Shown here: piece after piece, positions 54,475 to 64,000 of the stretch
How the letters are laid out: each line of letters begins with the position of its first letter
Numbering within the stretch: the first letter of the stretch is position 1
NCBI GenBank assembly: GCA_963662175.1
Contig: OY759215.1
Span: 11,521,079-11,585,078, forward strand
Length of the DNA stretch: 64,000 nucleotides
DNA from: Aradus depressus
Lineage: Eukaryota; Arthropoda; Insecta; Hemiptera; Aradidae
Direction: 5' to 3'
The notes under the pieces: model-generated
The model's input: only the letters and a program-made list of their open reading frames with translations
The model's database searches: none
Told to the model about the DNA's origin: nothing
Made by a program: the position numbers and the translations under genes

Positions 54475-57400
54475 ATGATACGCTCACTATCCGGCTCTTT
54501 TTTTCCGACTTTATTTTTCAAAAGGTATGCCGGTCATAGTAAATGGGCAAATATTAAACATACAAAAGGTCTCAAGGATAGCCAGCGTGCTAGTTTGTTC
54601 ACTCGTTTATGTCAACGAATGAAAGTAGCCATTCATGGTATTTAAATTGTTCTATCCTACTGTAATTATAGTTCTGAAAAATATTTGTGATTCATTGTTA
54701 AATGATTCGGTTTTTCAGAAGGTGGAAACGCCGATCCAGATAAGAATCTTCATTTAGCTCAAGCAATTGAAATAGCAAGAAAACAAAATATGCCTGTGGC
54801 TTCTATTGAGAACTGCATTAAGTCTGCTCAGGTATTCGTTTATTTTTACCTCCTCCATGTAATGAAGAAAATAATTCTTAATATGAGTCGACAGTGCTTT
54901 ACACTGTTGTGGGAAGTCGAGTTTTTGTCATTTACAGAAGAAAACTCTTATTTGTCTAACTTTTTGTTTCCCTCTTCAGGGCCTTATAATGACTATAGCG
55001 TACGTTTGTATCTGTGCCACAGTTCATCATCAGACTGAGACACAAACATAACATCTTCACTATACATATCCACTCTAATCATTATACTGCCCTGAAGAAG
55101 AATACAAATAGTTTCCGAAACTTTGGCCAAATACTGAGTTTTTTTTACCCGACAGACTCTCGATTTCCTTTCAACATTAGAAAATAATACGATTGTATAA
55201 AAAATCGTCGGTACTAGATGCTATCAAAATAAAGACTGATGAATTGATTAACTTTGTTATCAATTATTCTTTTTCTAATTACAATAGTTGTCAAAATTGT
55301 AATAGATTACGATCATACTATGATTTGAATAGTCACATGTCTACGTTACTTAGTTATTGTGACTTAAGTCCTGGCTTGTAACTATGAGGTAATATCGCCT
55401 ACTACCATAGCGCTCTTTCGTCGCTCTGGTGGACTCTACTGTACTATGGTGGGCTATGTTGCAAAATAACTGATTTTTTCACATTTCGTATTAGAAACGT
55501 AGATTTATAGTCATTGTTATGCAGTTATAGTTTATTCATTATGTGTTGTGTCTTTTTAAATACCTTAAGGTACCTTGTAGTCGTACTTCCATGCAAGGTG
55601 TTTTTATTTTCAATATTAGTTTCATTAATTATATATGGACGTAGTATAGCAATACTCTGTTTATTTTTGGTGCAGCTATATTGTTAAAAAATGTTTCTCT
55701 TTCAGACAGATAAATTACAAAGGAAAAGTGCTTGGTTTGAAATAAGAGGAGTTAGTGGTTGTTTTATCATAGCTTCAGCTTTTACAGATAATACACGAAG
55801 GACCAAGGAAACAATAACTCACATACTTAAGAAATATCAGTTGGTATAAGGACTATTTATTTGACTTAATACAAATAAGTTTATGTAAAATTCAATATTC
55901 ATCTGTTTTTTTTTTGTATGTGTGATGTAGTGGACTGTTTGCAGACCGAAGTGCCAAGAATATATTTCAGCATAAAGGTGAGATCCATGCGGTGCCTCCT
56001 TCAGCTGTTGGTAATTTTGATGAAGTGACTGTGGAACATGCTATTGAGTCTGGCGCTGAAGAAGTCTTCCCTTCAGAAATATACGAAGGCGCTTATGTTG
56101 TAAGTTTAATTAATATATGTAGTAAAGAGGGTTATAAATTGGAAATTCCATTTGGAGTTTTCAGAATGTCATATTTTGGTCCCAATACAAAAAAAAAAAA
56201 ATCATATTTGGAAGCTACGATTTACATGGTAGATATTGAATTTTGTTTATAGGACATTTGTGCTCCAACTAGGAGAGTACTATCACTCTTTAAAAATGTT
56301 CACACTGACTACCATTCTCCCTGTATACAAGATGGTCCAGCTAGCATAGATCATTCGAGAATCATGCCTCCTAGAAAAACGTTTATTGGTTTCTTCACAG
56401 AGCGGGACTGAGTAGCACTCCCAGACCCCTTAAATTGCAGCTGCCTGGTGGCGCCGAGAGAACTCGAGATCGGTGGAGTGGGGCTGCTTCTACATCGCGG
56501 TCGCCGGGGGTAGAACTCGGGCCTGGCCCGTCAGTCGCCCCCGGCGCCGGGTCTGTTCCCGCCAGGAGGTGACAAACCGGCCGAACGCAGGGTAATTAGA
56601 CTCCGTCATCAACTCCGGCAGGGTCAATCCCAGATACGATCCTGTCGCGCGGATCAAATCCACCCTAGACCTGCCGTACAGCGGAAAATCGAGGACCACA
56701 TGTTCTGCAGTCTCGATGCCGCGACACGAACAGTTCCGGCTATCCTTCCTCGTGAAGAAGAGTACCTGAGATGTCCAGTGATCGGGCTGTACTCAAGTGG
56801 AGCGCAGGCGGACTCGGATGTCAGGAATATAAGCAAATGTCGTTCGGCCATCGTTGTTGCCACCTGTTCATTATCCGGTCTTGGACAATCTCCTTGCAAC
56901 GCTCTGGTCTGTTCTGTCCACGTAGCTCGCCCTCCAGGATTCCTAGAAAAACTTGACGACACCAACCTTAACTTATTTCCCACAATAACCCTCTACAACT
57001 CTACAACGTGCCCTGCATTCTGCCACACTTTACAACAGCGCCTTAAGCGTCAATGGTCTAAAGACCTGAGGTCCTTGGTGGAAACCTATCACGGCAGACT
57101 AGGCCTGTGCGGAGCGGCCCACTATAATCTTGGCCTACTCTCGACAGAAGGCTCAAGCCAAGGTTATACCAAGACATTATTTGATAGTTCCATGTAATAT
57201 TTTGTGTAAAGAACTAAGTTTGTTGTTGATTAAAAATAAATAAATTTACAAATGAGGGCAGGTCAGTGTGATTTCTCTTTTGACATTTTCTCTTTGAATA
57301 TTTGCTTGTATGTATATTTTTTTATACTGTGGGAGTGTTTAGAAGTGGACTCAACTCCCAATGACCATCTATTTATTTTCATGCAAAGAGGAGAAGAAGG

Positions 57401-57678
57401 GAGTGCAGTTGATCACAAATAATTATAATTCAAGTCGTGCAATTACCGGTTGATTCAATCATTTTAATTTTTTTCAGTTCATTTGTGAGCCAGAGTGTCT
57501 GCGCCAAGTGAGAGATAAACTGCAGAGCCTGGACTACACCATTCAGTCTTCTGATTTCACCTTCATTCCTACCGTCAAGGTGGAACTTAGTGACATTGAT
57601 ATGGAGAAGATGAGCAAGCTGATAGACAGGCTGGAGGAACATCCTGACATTGTCAAATTGTACGACAATATTGCATAG
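54475..57678 (+). CDS. TACO1: TACO1, mitochondrial YebC-family translation activator
   Basis: Exons: 54475-54637, 54719-54831, 55706-55843, about 55931-56099, 57478-57678 (TAG 57676-57678). TACO1 is the mitochondrial YebC protein that promotes COX1 translation. Exon 1 has a short basic presequence (MIRSLSGSFFPTLFFKR) and then the family hallmark AGHSKWANIKHTKG. Exon 2 gives NADPDKNLHLAQAIEIARKQ and the NMP segment. Exon 3 encodes the central domain (SAWFEIRGVSGCFIIASAF). Exon 4 holds HAVPPSAVGNFDEV and AIESGAEEVFP. Exon 5 has FICEPECLRQVRDKL, FIPTVKVELSD and the terminal DIVKLYDNIA. Exons 1-2 and 4-5 join in phase. Exon 3 ends in phase 0, but the natural exon 4 acceptor (TGATGTAG at 55930) needs two more bases, so that junction is unresolved. 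A downstream in-frame acceptor at about 55970 would drop GLFADRSAKNIFQ. AATAAA follows at 57705-57710. Confidence 0.9.
55086..55128 (+). ncRNA. Weak hammerhead-like motif in TACO1 intron 2
   Basis: CTGAAGA (55092-55098), a possible GAA/TTC stem with a long loop, then GAAAC. Core bases fit but the stem is poor and the downstream shared block is missing. Confidence 0.3.
55350..55445 (-). mobile_element. SINE family S fragment in TACO1 intron 2
   Basis: AGTTATTGTGACTTAAGTCC and AATATCGCCTACTACCATAGCG. Confidence 0.7.
56420..56940 (-). pseudogene. LINE C-terminal fragment in TACO1 intron 4
   Basis: Minus strand reads NCSCRGIETAEHVVLDFPLY (zinc-knuckle region) and LGLTLPELMTESNYPAFGRF. It is the same non-LTR type as 43797-44200 and 46625-46880. 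A second piece (LQGDCPRPDN...) lies upstream in a shifted frame. Decayed. Confidence 0.65.
56940..57340 (+). mobile_element. Jockey LINE 3' end in TACO1 intron 4
   Basis: The phrase CTTAAGCGTCAATGG (about 57041) and the tail GTGATTTCTCTTTTGACATT match the Jockey 3' region at 26820-27000. Reads FCHTLQQRLKRQWSKDLRSL in the plus frame. It ends 140 bp before exon 5. Confidence 0.6.
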
Positions 57679-57704
57679 CTGCGTCCTATAGTTGATTTTA
57701 TTAT

Positions 57705-57710
57705 AATAAA
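57705..57710 (+). terminator. TACO1 polyadenylation signal
   Basis: AATAAA 27 bp after the stop codon. Confidence 0.7.
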
Positions 57711-57789
57711 GTGTATTTATTTGTTTCAAATTATATATGCTCATTGAATTTATCCCCCATTCATAAACCTTTAGCAGAAAAAAAAAACG

Positions 57790-58620
57790 GTAATGTATTT
57801 CCCCAGAACGAATTAATAAATTATGTTTTCGCTCTCCCTTCAAAACCAGTCGACCGTTTGGTCTAAAAATCATTAGTTGACCAACATAGAGGCTTCGGAT
57901 TTTTCATACTGTGTCGATACATTCATTAGCAACGGCAGTTATTAGGGTCATGAATCGAGGCTCCCTCCATCCCTTTTCTCTTCGGCAGTTTCCGCTGAAA
58001 TTAGTAGATGTCGTCCTTTTGTTTTTAGAATATGAAATTTCATTTCAATACATTCATTACAATGGAGTTTTGTATTAACCCATCCTCTGATTAATTTTGG
58101 AATAAGGAGTTCGGAAAACATAAAATTCCGTTGAAAAGCTCAACTATTTCTAACCGTTTATGTAACTCGGCGTATAATTGACGGGGTTAGAATCAAAATG
58201 GTGTACGTAACATTTTTAAAACTTAAGATACTGTACATTAAGTTCTTAACTGATTTAAAAAATCTATAATTTATCGAAACCGGAAATATTTTGTCTTCTG
58301 CTTTTATGGTGAAAGTTGCTGTTAGCAAACTATAAAATTGAATAAAAATCTTAATTTCAAGGTCACTATTGATATGTTTAAGTTACTTGTTTAAGTCACC
58401 AAAATGGTATAACTGATTTGCCACTAGATCTCAGCATTGGCCAGGGTTTCACTTGTACAACTTTTTCTCTGAACAGAACTATCATTTTTGTACCCGATTA
58501 AGCACTTAACGAAAAATTTTCAAAAATGTCACTTGGACCATTTTAATTCTAACCTCGTCAATCTGTATAGCTGGGGAAGTAAACATTTTTGATGCTATGT
58601 TCGATAATTGCTACCGATTT
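57790..58620 (-). repeat. R1 repeat hosting a MITE
   Basis: GTATTTCCCCAGAACGAATTAA start, units and AAAATTCCGTTGAAAAG. The terminal palindrome GTAT...GTATAGCTGGGGAAGTAAA is split by the MITE at 58176-58562. Confidence 0.65.
58176..58562. mobile_element. MITE family C, copy 2
   Basis: About 387 bp. Inverted arms AATTGACGGGGTTAGAATCA and, from the right, GATTGACGAGGTTAGAATTA, followed by AAAATGGT and GTAACATTTTT/GTGACATTTTT. Same arm design as 35553-35808. Confidence 0.8.
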
Positions 58621-58754
58621 AATTCAACTTGATATGTAATGGAGGATCCATTCTGCTTGGTGGTGGACAACATAAAATACAAATTATACGCAACTGTTTC
58701 GATGTGTGTTGCCTGATTGTCTCAGTACAGTACAGTTTCCTTAATTATAAGTTT

Positions 58755-58960
58755 TTACCCTCGTCACTCTTTTCTTTCGAAAATGCAGGATAAGAAAAAT
58801 ATATATAACGTGAACATTTATTCAGTATATTTTTTTGTGTAAATTAATAATTTCATCTGTATAATAATAATAAAAATATCATCTGTTTTTTATCGAACTA
58901 CGAGGGTGTGTTCCTGTCCGCTTCTGCAAAGTCGCCGTTGATCCGAATACGAACGCTACA
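58755..58960 (-). repeat. 3' LTR
   Basis: 206 bp, starting TGTAGCG and ending GGGTAA on the minus strand. Appears identical to 62969-63174. The polypurine tract GGGGGGAAGTGA lies immediately upstream at 58961-58972 and overlaps the pol stop codon. Confidence 0.95.
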
Positions 58961-61900
58961 TCACTTCCCCCCAACGACGACGTCGCAGAAACGGACCTTC
59001 GGTCGCACCAGTCTTCCGCTGCGCGTGCGATACGCGGACGAAACACGCGCTTCGGTGCCTTCCTTCTCTTGGCACGAGTGCGGCCCGCCAAGACCGGAAT
59101 GATGTCCGTCCGGCGTTGACTCGCCTTCATAGAGGAGGAAGGCAGGTTTTAACTGATCCAACGCCACCACGAGCTCTTTTCCGCGAACTTCTATCCGGTA
59201 TGTCTTGATGTCTCTTTGACAAACCCGGTATGGGCCCGTGTACGGTGGCGTCAGAGGTCTCTTCACCGTGTCATCCCTGAGGAATACATGGGAGCAGGTC
59301 AATAGGTCCTTCGGTACGAAGAATGGTCTCGTACTGCTGCGGAATTTAGCAGGACTCAACCTGCGCATCGTCTCCTGAAGGTGCTGAATAGAACTCTCCC
59401 GATCTTCATTTCTATTACCGGGGTCTAGGAATTCTCCAGGTAATCGCAGCGTTTTGCCATATACTGCTTCAGCGGCGCTAGCTCCTATGTCCTCCCTGAC
59501 CGCGGATCTCAGCCCCAGCAGGACGGTAGGCAGTATGCTTGTCCAGTTGTCCGCATCCATGTGTGCCCTTAGTGCGTTTTTCAGGGAGCGGTGCCATCGC
59601 TCTACGCAACCATTTGCTTGTGGATGGTAACTCGTTGTTCGAATACGTTGTGTGCCCAACAGCCGCGTCAGTTTTCCGAAAAGATCGGATTCAAATTGGC
59701 GACCTTGGTCAGTAGTCACTTGAGCTGGTACTCCAAAGCGAGCAATCCAGAATGCGTAAAATGCTCTAGCCACCTCTTCTGCGGTTATGTTCTCCACAGG
59801 AATAGCCTCTGGCCACCTGGTAAAACGGTCTATCAGGGTTATGCAATACCGCTTACCGTTCGAAGGCGGCAATGGTCCCACTATGTCGAGGTGCACATGT
59901 TCAAACCGTCCAACCGCCGGAAAGCTACCGGGAGGTGTGACGGTATGCCTACCGATTTTGGCCTTCTGACAAGCAACGCACGCTCGGGTCCAAAGGGTAA
60001 CTTCCTTCATCATGTTAGGCCAAAAATATTTACCACAAACTAACTTCCTGGTCGCGCGGACTCCTGGATGGCTTAAGTTGTGGACGCTGCGGAAAGCTTG
60101 ATGGCGAAATTTTTCTGGTAGATAAGGACGTGCCTTCTTAGTTGACGTTTCGCACAACACAGGACGTTCACTGCCGGGAAGATGAAAATACCTCAACTGG
60201 AGATTCCCCTGTTGCATTAAGGAAGACAGGTTTGGGTCTTCCTCTTGTCCTTGGGCCAGGCGACCTAAGTCATTGGCAAGCATCAACTCCTCGACCCGTG
60301 ACAATGCGTCTGCGACTATGTTATTGTCCCCATCCACATGCTGGATGGTCGAACAGAACTGTCCAATAAAATTTAGATGCCGGATCCTCATCGGGGAAGC
60401 TGAATCAGGTTTCTGCCTGAAGGCATAAATAAGGGGTTTATGGTCCGTCAAAATGATGAATTCCCGTCCTTCCAGCAACTGTCTAAAGTGACGTACAGCA
60501 GAGTAGATAGCGAGCAGTTCTCGATCGTAAGTAGAGTAGCTCTGCTGTGCGTTCGATAGGGCCTTGGAAAAGAACCCTAGGGGAACCCAGTGGTCCTCTT
60601 CCCATTGTTGCAAAACAGCTCCCATGCACGTTCCGGAGGCATCGCAAGCTAAGGAAATCTTTGCATTTACCTGGGGATGTCCGAGAAGTGTGGCCTTCTG
60701 TATTCCTTCCTTACATCTCAAAAAGGCTTCGTCGGCCTCCGATGTCCATGGGACGGGGGTTCTATCGTTCTTCTTGGCCAGGTGTAAGAACTGGTTCAAC
60801 GGCTTTTGAAGATCAGCCGCCTTAGGAATGCATTGCCTATAAAAGTTCAGCATTCCGAGGAAACTACGCAATTCTCTGATGGTCGCGGGTTTCGGATAAT
60901 TAGAAATCGCCGCTACCTTGTCCGCTAAGGGGATAACTCCGTCTTGCGTTACTCGATACCCCAGGAATTCCATTTCGGCTTGCCCAAACTTACATTTGCT
61001 AGGGTTTATGACAATGCCATTTTCGTCGAGCCGACGGAAAACTTCTCTAAGATGCATCTCATGTTCCTGGATGTTGGAGGATGCCACTAAGATGTCGTCT
61101 AAATAAACAAAACAGTACGGCAAGTCCCTAAAGATGGAATCCATGAACCGCTGGAAAGTTTGGGCTGCATTCCTGAGACCGAAACACATTCTGACAAACT
61201 CATAGAGACCGAATGGTGTGATGATAGCGGTTTTGGAAATATCTTCTTCTGCAACAGGTATCTGAAAGTATGCCCTGACCAAGTCCAATTTAGTAAAGAT
61301 ATTTTTCCCATGTAAACCTAGATTAAAATCATTCAAATTGGGAACTCCATATCGGTCAGGTGTCGTTTGGGCATTCAACATGCGGTAGTCCCCGCAAGGT
61401 CGAAGCTGGCCGTCCTTCTTGATGACCACGTGAAGAGGACTGGACCACTGACTCTTTGAAGGTCTACATATCCCTTCCGCTACCATTCGCCGGAACTCTT
61501 CCTTTACAGCCTGATACTTTTCTGGCGGGAGTCTTCTGGCCTTGGCATACACGGGTCTTCCAGTCGTCTCGATATGATGAAAAACCTTATGCTTCGCAGG
61601 GCTCTGGATTGGTGAAGGCCTGGTGATCCTTGGGAATTCCTTTAATATTCCTTCGAAAGGTTGCGAGCCAGAAATGGGGGAAATAGTACTCTGCGCATTG
61701 ACTGAGACCTTCCCGGGTGTAGCCAGACCAGTAAGCTGATCAAGAAGCCGGCGTCCATTAAGATCAGCCACAAGGTGAAAATTGTACAAAAAATCTGCAC
61801 CTAAAATTGCTTTGGGGATGTCAGCAATAACAAACTTCCAGGTAAAAACTCGCCGCAACCCGAAGTCCAGTTGAAGAGTTGCTTCACCGAATGTTGATAT

Positions 61901-62122
61901 TCTGGAACCGTTGGCTGCATATAAATAAAATTCCTGTGGCCGTCTCCTAATATTTTTCAAAGGTGGGATGACTGAAATGGCCGCCCCCGTGTCAACCAAA
62001 AATACACGCTGACTCCGTTGATCAGTCACGAATAAACGGCGTTGGAGCGTCAGAGTGTCGGTTAACGCCACACCCGACACCTGCTTCAGTTTTCCGGCTT
62101 GGTGGTCTGCGTGTGTTCCCAT
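58961..62122 (-). CDS. pol: Pol polyprotein (protease, RT, RNase H, integrase)
   Basis: 1053 residues from ATG at 62122; stop at 58961-58963. Domains: aspartic protease with FLVDTGAAIS (Asp44); reverse transcriptase about 190-370 with KLDLVRAYFQ and YLDD at 340-343; RNase H about 490-610 with CDASG, YDRELLAIYSAV, LTDHKPL and ADALSR supplying the acidic residues; integrase with a His681/His685/Cys715/Cys718 zinc site and catalytic Asp746, Asp805, Glu841 (D-x35-E). Domain order PR-RT-RH-IN is that of Ty3/Gypsy. It overlaps gag by 37 bp in the -1 frame, so translation probably requires -1 frameshifting in 62086-62122 rather than the internal ATG. All catalytic residues are present. Confidence 0.97.
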   Translation of the reverse strand: MGTHADHQAGKLKQVSGVALTDTLTLQRRLFVTDQRSQRVFLVDTGAAISVIPPLKNIRRRPQEFYLYAANGSRISTFGEATLQLDFGLRRVFTWKFVIADIPKAILGADFLYNFHLVADLNGRRLLDQLTGLATPGKVSVNAQSTISPISGSQPFEGILKEFPRITRPSPIQSPAKHKVFHHIETTGRPVYAKARRLPPEKYQAVKEEFRRMVAEGICRPSKSQWSSPLHVVIKKDGQLRPCGDYRMLNAQTTPDRYGVPNLNDFNLGLHGKNIFTKLDLVRAYFQIPVAEEDISKTAIITPFGLYEFVRMCFGLRNAAQTFQRFMDSIFRDLPYCFVYLDDILVASSNIQEHEMHLREVFRRLDENGIVINPSKCKFGQAEMEFLGYRVTQDGVIPLADKVAAISNYPKPATIRELRSFLGMLNFYRQCIPKAADLQKPLNQFLHLAKKNDRTPVPWTSEADEAFLRCKEGIQKATLLGHPQVNAKISLACDASGTCMGAVLQQWEEDHWVPLGFFSKALSNAQQSYSTYDRELLAIYSAVRHFRQLLEGREFIILTDHKPLIYAFRQKPDSASPMRIRHLNFIGQFCSTIQHVDGDNNIVADALSRVEELMLANDLGRLAQGQEEDPNLSSLMQQGNLQLRYFHLPGSERPVLCETSTKKARPYLPEKFRHQAFRSVHNLSHPGVRATRKLVCGKYFWPNMMKEVTLWTRACVACQKAKIGRHTVTPPGSFPAVGRFEHVHLDIVGPLPPSNGKRYCITLIDRFTRWPEAIPVENITAEEVARAFYAFWIARFGVPAQVTTDQGRQFESDLFGKLTRLLGTQRIRTTSYHPQANGCVERWHRSLKNALRAHMDADNWTSILPTVLLGLRSAVREDIGASAAEAVYGKTLRLPGEFLDPGNRNEDRESSIQHLQETMRRLSPAKFRSSTRPFFVPKDLLTCSHVFLRDDTVKRPLTPPYTGPYRVCQRDIKTYRIEVRGKELVVALDQLKPAFLLYEGESTPDGHHSGLGGPHSCQEKEGTEARVSSAYRTRSGRLVRPKVRFCDVVVGGK

Positions 62123-62886
62123 GCGCAGGGTGACTCACACTTCTTGGCCCTCTCCCGGAATTTATAATGATAAAAACAGAGCCAATTTGGGTCGGTGGAT
62201 GTCTTCCTCCTGCCGCGAGAACCGCTTCTGCCTCTAGGTCCCTGTTTTGGCGGTTCGTTGCGTCGATGGGACATTTTGAGCTCAGCTACCTCCCGTGATA
62301 GCTGCCTTATTTCTTCCAACAATTGGGATGATTCACTTGTATGTGCCATAGCGTGAACTTCATGGGGCCGTTGTACTTCGTGGATCCTGTCCGCTACCTC
62401 AGCCAACTTGTTGAGGTCCTGATGTCCCGTGGAGAGCAATATTGCTTGTGTATTGGGTGGAAGTGCGCGCAACCAAAGGGTCCTCATTACTTCAGATGCT
62501 ACCGCATCGCCAGCCAAATGATGCATTTGCTGCAGTAATCGGGAGGGTTTCTCATCCCCCAGTTGTTTCCCTTCAAGGAGCTGTTGGATGCGCATATTTT
62601 CTGATTCCGTAAACGCACCAACCAATCTCTTTTTTAAATCTTCATAGGGGGTACTGCCAGGTTTTTTTACAATGTCTGCCGCATGTTGAAGGATCTCAAA
62701 CTCCAAAGAACTAACAATTGTGTTAAATTTTGTCAGTGAGTTGGTAATTTGAGAGCGGGCAAAAACGGCCTCAACCTGACAGAACCAAAGTTCAGGGTCA
62801 GGCTTCCAGAATGGTGGGACTTTGTTAGCTGCTGGTGCAAAGGCCGCCACTGATTTCGTGTCTCCTTTATTTTCCCCTTCCGTCAT
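62086..62886 (-). CDS. gag: Gag protein with CHCC zinc motif
   Basis: 266 residues from ATG at 62886. A capsid-like helical region (ELWFCQVEAVFARSQITNSL; SRLLQQMHHLAGD; LWLRALPPNTQAIL) precedes a basic Arg/Gly stretch and a C-terminal CFYHYKFRERAKKCESPC motif. The pattern C-x2-H-x9-C-x3-C is an unusual CHCC knuckle instead of the CCHC of most retroelements. Gag would package element RNA in virus-like particles. Confidence 0.93.
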   Translation of the reverse strand: MTEGENKGDTKSVAAFAPAANKVPPFWKPDPELWFCQVEAVFARSQITNSLTKFNTIVSSLEFEILQHAADIVKKPGSTPYEDLKKRLVGAFTESENMRIQQLLEGKQLGDEKPSRLLQQMHHLAGDAVASEVMRTLWLRALPPNTQAILLSTGHQDLNKLAEVADRIHEVQRPHEVHAMAHTSESSQLLEEIRQLSREVAELKMSHRRNEPPKQGPRGRSGSRGRRKTSTDPNWLCFYHYKFRERAKKCESPCAWEHTQTTKPEN

Positions 62887-62942
62887 CGGGGTAATCAGAG
62901 CGGAGACAAAAAATAACTAAACAAATATTTAAAATTCTCACC

Positions 62943-62966
62943 GTTCAAATCACGTCGGGGTCACCA
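62943..62966 (-). promoter_or_regulatory. Primer binding site for tRNA-Trp
   Basis: Minus-strand TGGTGACCCCGACGTGATTT lies one or two bases inside the 5' LTR. It is complementary to the 3' end of animal tRNA-Trp including CCA, over about 24 nt. Confidence 0.93.
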
Positions 62967-62968
62967 CT

Positions 62969-63174
62969 TTACCCTCGTCACTCTTTTCTTTCGAAAATGC
63001 AGGATAAGAAAAATATATATAACGTGAACATTTATTCAGTATATTTTTTTGTGTAAATTAATAATTTCATCTGTATAATAATAATAAAAATATCATCTGT
63101 TTTTTATCGAACTACGAGGGTGTGTTCCTGTCCGCTTCTGCAAAGTCGCCGTTGATCCGAATACGAACGCTACA
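62969..63174 (-). repeat. 5' LTR
   Basis: 206 bp, appears identical to 58755-58960. It contains the element promoter; a TATATATA run lies inside it on the minus strand. Confidence 0.95.
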
Positions 63175-63579
63175 AGTTTGTAGACTTTCTAACTGAATAG
63201 TTAGGTCTGAGAAAGACCATTATTTTTAATGTTTCTGTCACAGAGGGGGATAATATCGATGCATTATTCTAGAGACCATTGGATGGACGACAAACCCAAG
63301 TGTATAGATCATACTTCAGTTACCTTAAGTATATTTACCATTTATTTACTTAATTTGTACGTAAATAAAGAATCGCTTTACTTCAAACCCATAAATATAT
63401 TTTTAAAATTTAAATTATAAAATATTTATAAATTACTTTTTACAAAAAGTACTAGGGTGCTCTCATCTATATATCGACGGCGTAGAGCCCAAAGTGCATA
63501 ACCCTCAAATCATCTATTTTATAGTAGAAAAAAAAAAAAATCTATGTAGAAATAAATTATGTTTTTTTTTTATTGAGTA

Positions 63580-63832
63580 CTGAGCTCAAGATAGTTTTTT
63601 ATCTGATAGGTGAAACAATCTTGAGCACGCCATCCTCCTGTTGGGACGTTAAGCGATGGTCCCGAGCATGTGCGATGTCAGGTACTCACAAAGATCCCTA
63701 CCCTAGGTGAATAAACCTGGGTTGGCAAAATTTAGGACTCCTAGAGTAGAGTCGGCCTTATGTACACCAGAGTGACTAAAGAGCGCTCTGGTAGTAGGCG
63801 TTATGACAGTTAAAGCCTGGGTATGGATCAAT
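63580..63832 (+). mobile_element. SINE family S, 5'-truncated
   Basis: Residual ACTGAGCTCAAGATA head piece, central block TGTTGGGACGTTAAGCGATG, 3' block CTCTGGTAGTAGGCGTTATGA. The tail is lost. 63180-63575 and 63833-64000 hold no recognised feature. Confidence 0.85.
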
Positions 63833-64000
63833 ATTTTTATTCACTTATATATTTTGAAAAACTTTGTGTAGATTGAATCATCAAATTCAGGATAACTGAG
63901 TAATAGAAGATAATAAAAAAAACAATGGGTTCTACCTTTTTTAGGATTATTACTTTGAAATGAAAAATAATCTTTATTCTGGGACATACTTCCCCTAAGA

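Larger units (their letters stand above)
58755..63174 (-). mobile_element. Intact Ty3/Gypsy retrotransposon, CsRn1-like
   Basis: About 4420 bp. Two 206-bp LTRs that look identical, target duplication AGTTT (58750-58754, 63175-63179; AGTT is possible if the LTR is one base longer), a tRNA-Trp primer site, gag and pol ORFs in a -1 relationship, and a polypurine tract. The tRNA-Trp primer together with a CHCC-type Gag motif is characteristic of the CsRn1/Kamikaze clade. No defect is visible, so it may be recently inserted. Confidence 0.95.

Noticed and set aside
59591..60043. 150-codon plus-strand frame
   Set aside because: Antisense shadow of the pol integrase region, which has strong domain evidence on the minus strand.

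Overview
The window looks like AT-rich, repeat-laden nuclear DNA from an arthropod. The reasons are spliced animal genes with GT-AG introns, a dense mixture of animal transposon types, and SINE tails made of CCTAA units (the complement of the arthropod telomere repeat TTAGG). A crustacean such as a parasitic copepod is possible, but that is only a guess. Host coding DNA is a small minority of the 64 kb; most of the rest is transposable elements, often nested in one another.

Three host genes are recognisable with confidence. A single-exon class I phosphatidylinositol transfer protein lies on the minus strand (27100-27915). A six-exon TM2D3/almondex gene lies on the plus strand (42751-50587), its introns loaded with LINE, SINE, MITE and hAT insertions. 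A five-exon TACO1/YebC mitochondrial translation activator lies on the plus strand (54475-57678), with LINE debris in its last intron. A fourth, orphan-like gene (38425-39093, minus) encodes a Gly/Tyr/Ser/His-rich heptad-repeat protein, probably the second exon of a secreted product.

Layout: 1-6840 holds a dispersed repeat called R1 here, including a 1-kb tandem duplication. 6838-8710 is a satellite of about 26 monomers of 71 bp with higher-order structure. 9.2-14.8 kb has Jockey LINE debris, R1 copies hosting a PIF/Harbinger element with a MADF gene and a small Helitron, and SINEs. 15.7-19.4 kb has a dead mariner and a Tc1-type transposon with IR/DR ends. 20.4-25.7 kb has a short poly(A) retro-insertion, a hAT element, a Harbinger element with a transposase fragment, and R1. 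26-27 kb is a Jockey reverse-transcriptase pseudogene beside the PITP gene. 28-42 kb is SINEs, MITEs, LINE tails and AT-rich DNA around the repeat-protein gene. 42.7-57.7 kb contains the TM2D3 and TACO1 genes. 58.75-63.17 kb is an apparently intact Ty3/Gypsy (CsRn1-like) retrotransposon with identical LTRs and a tRNA-Trp primer site.

The most unusual signals are: (1) several hammerhead-ribozyme-like motifs sharing one architecture and a conserved downstream block, suggesting a Penelope-like element family; (2) a 615-bp Harbinger element whose only gene is a MADF DNA-binding protein, beside a second Harbinger element retaining only the transposase N-terminus; (3) a tRNA-headed SINE family of about 342-346 bp with exact 11-12 bp target duplications and two tail subfamilies; (4) the R1 repeat, which hosts at least five other insertions.
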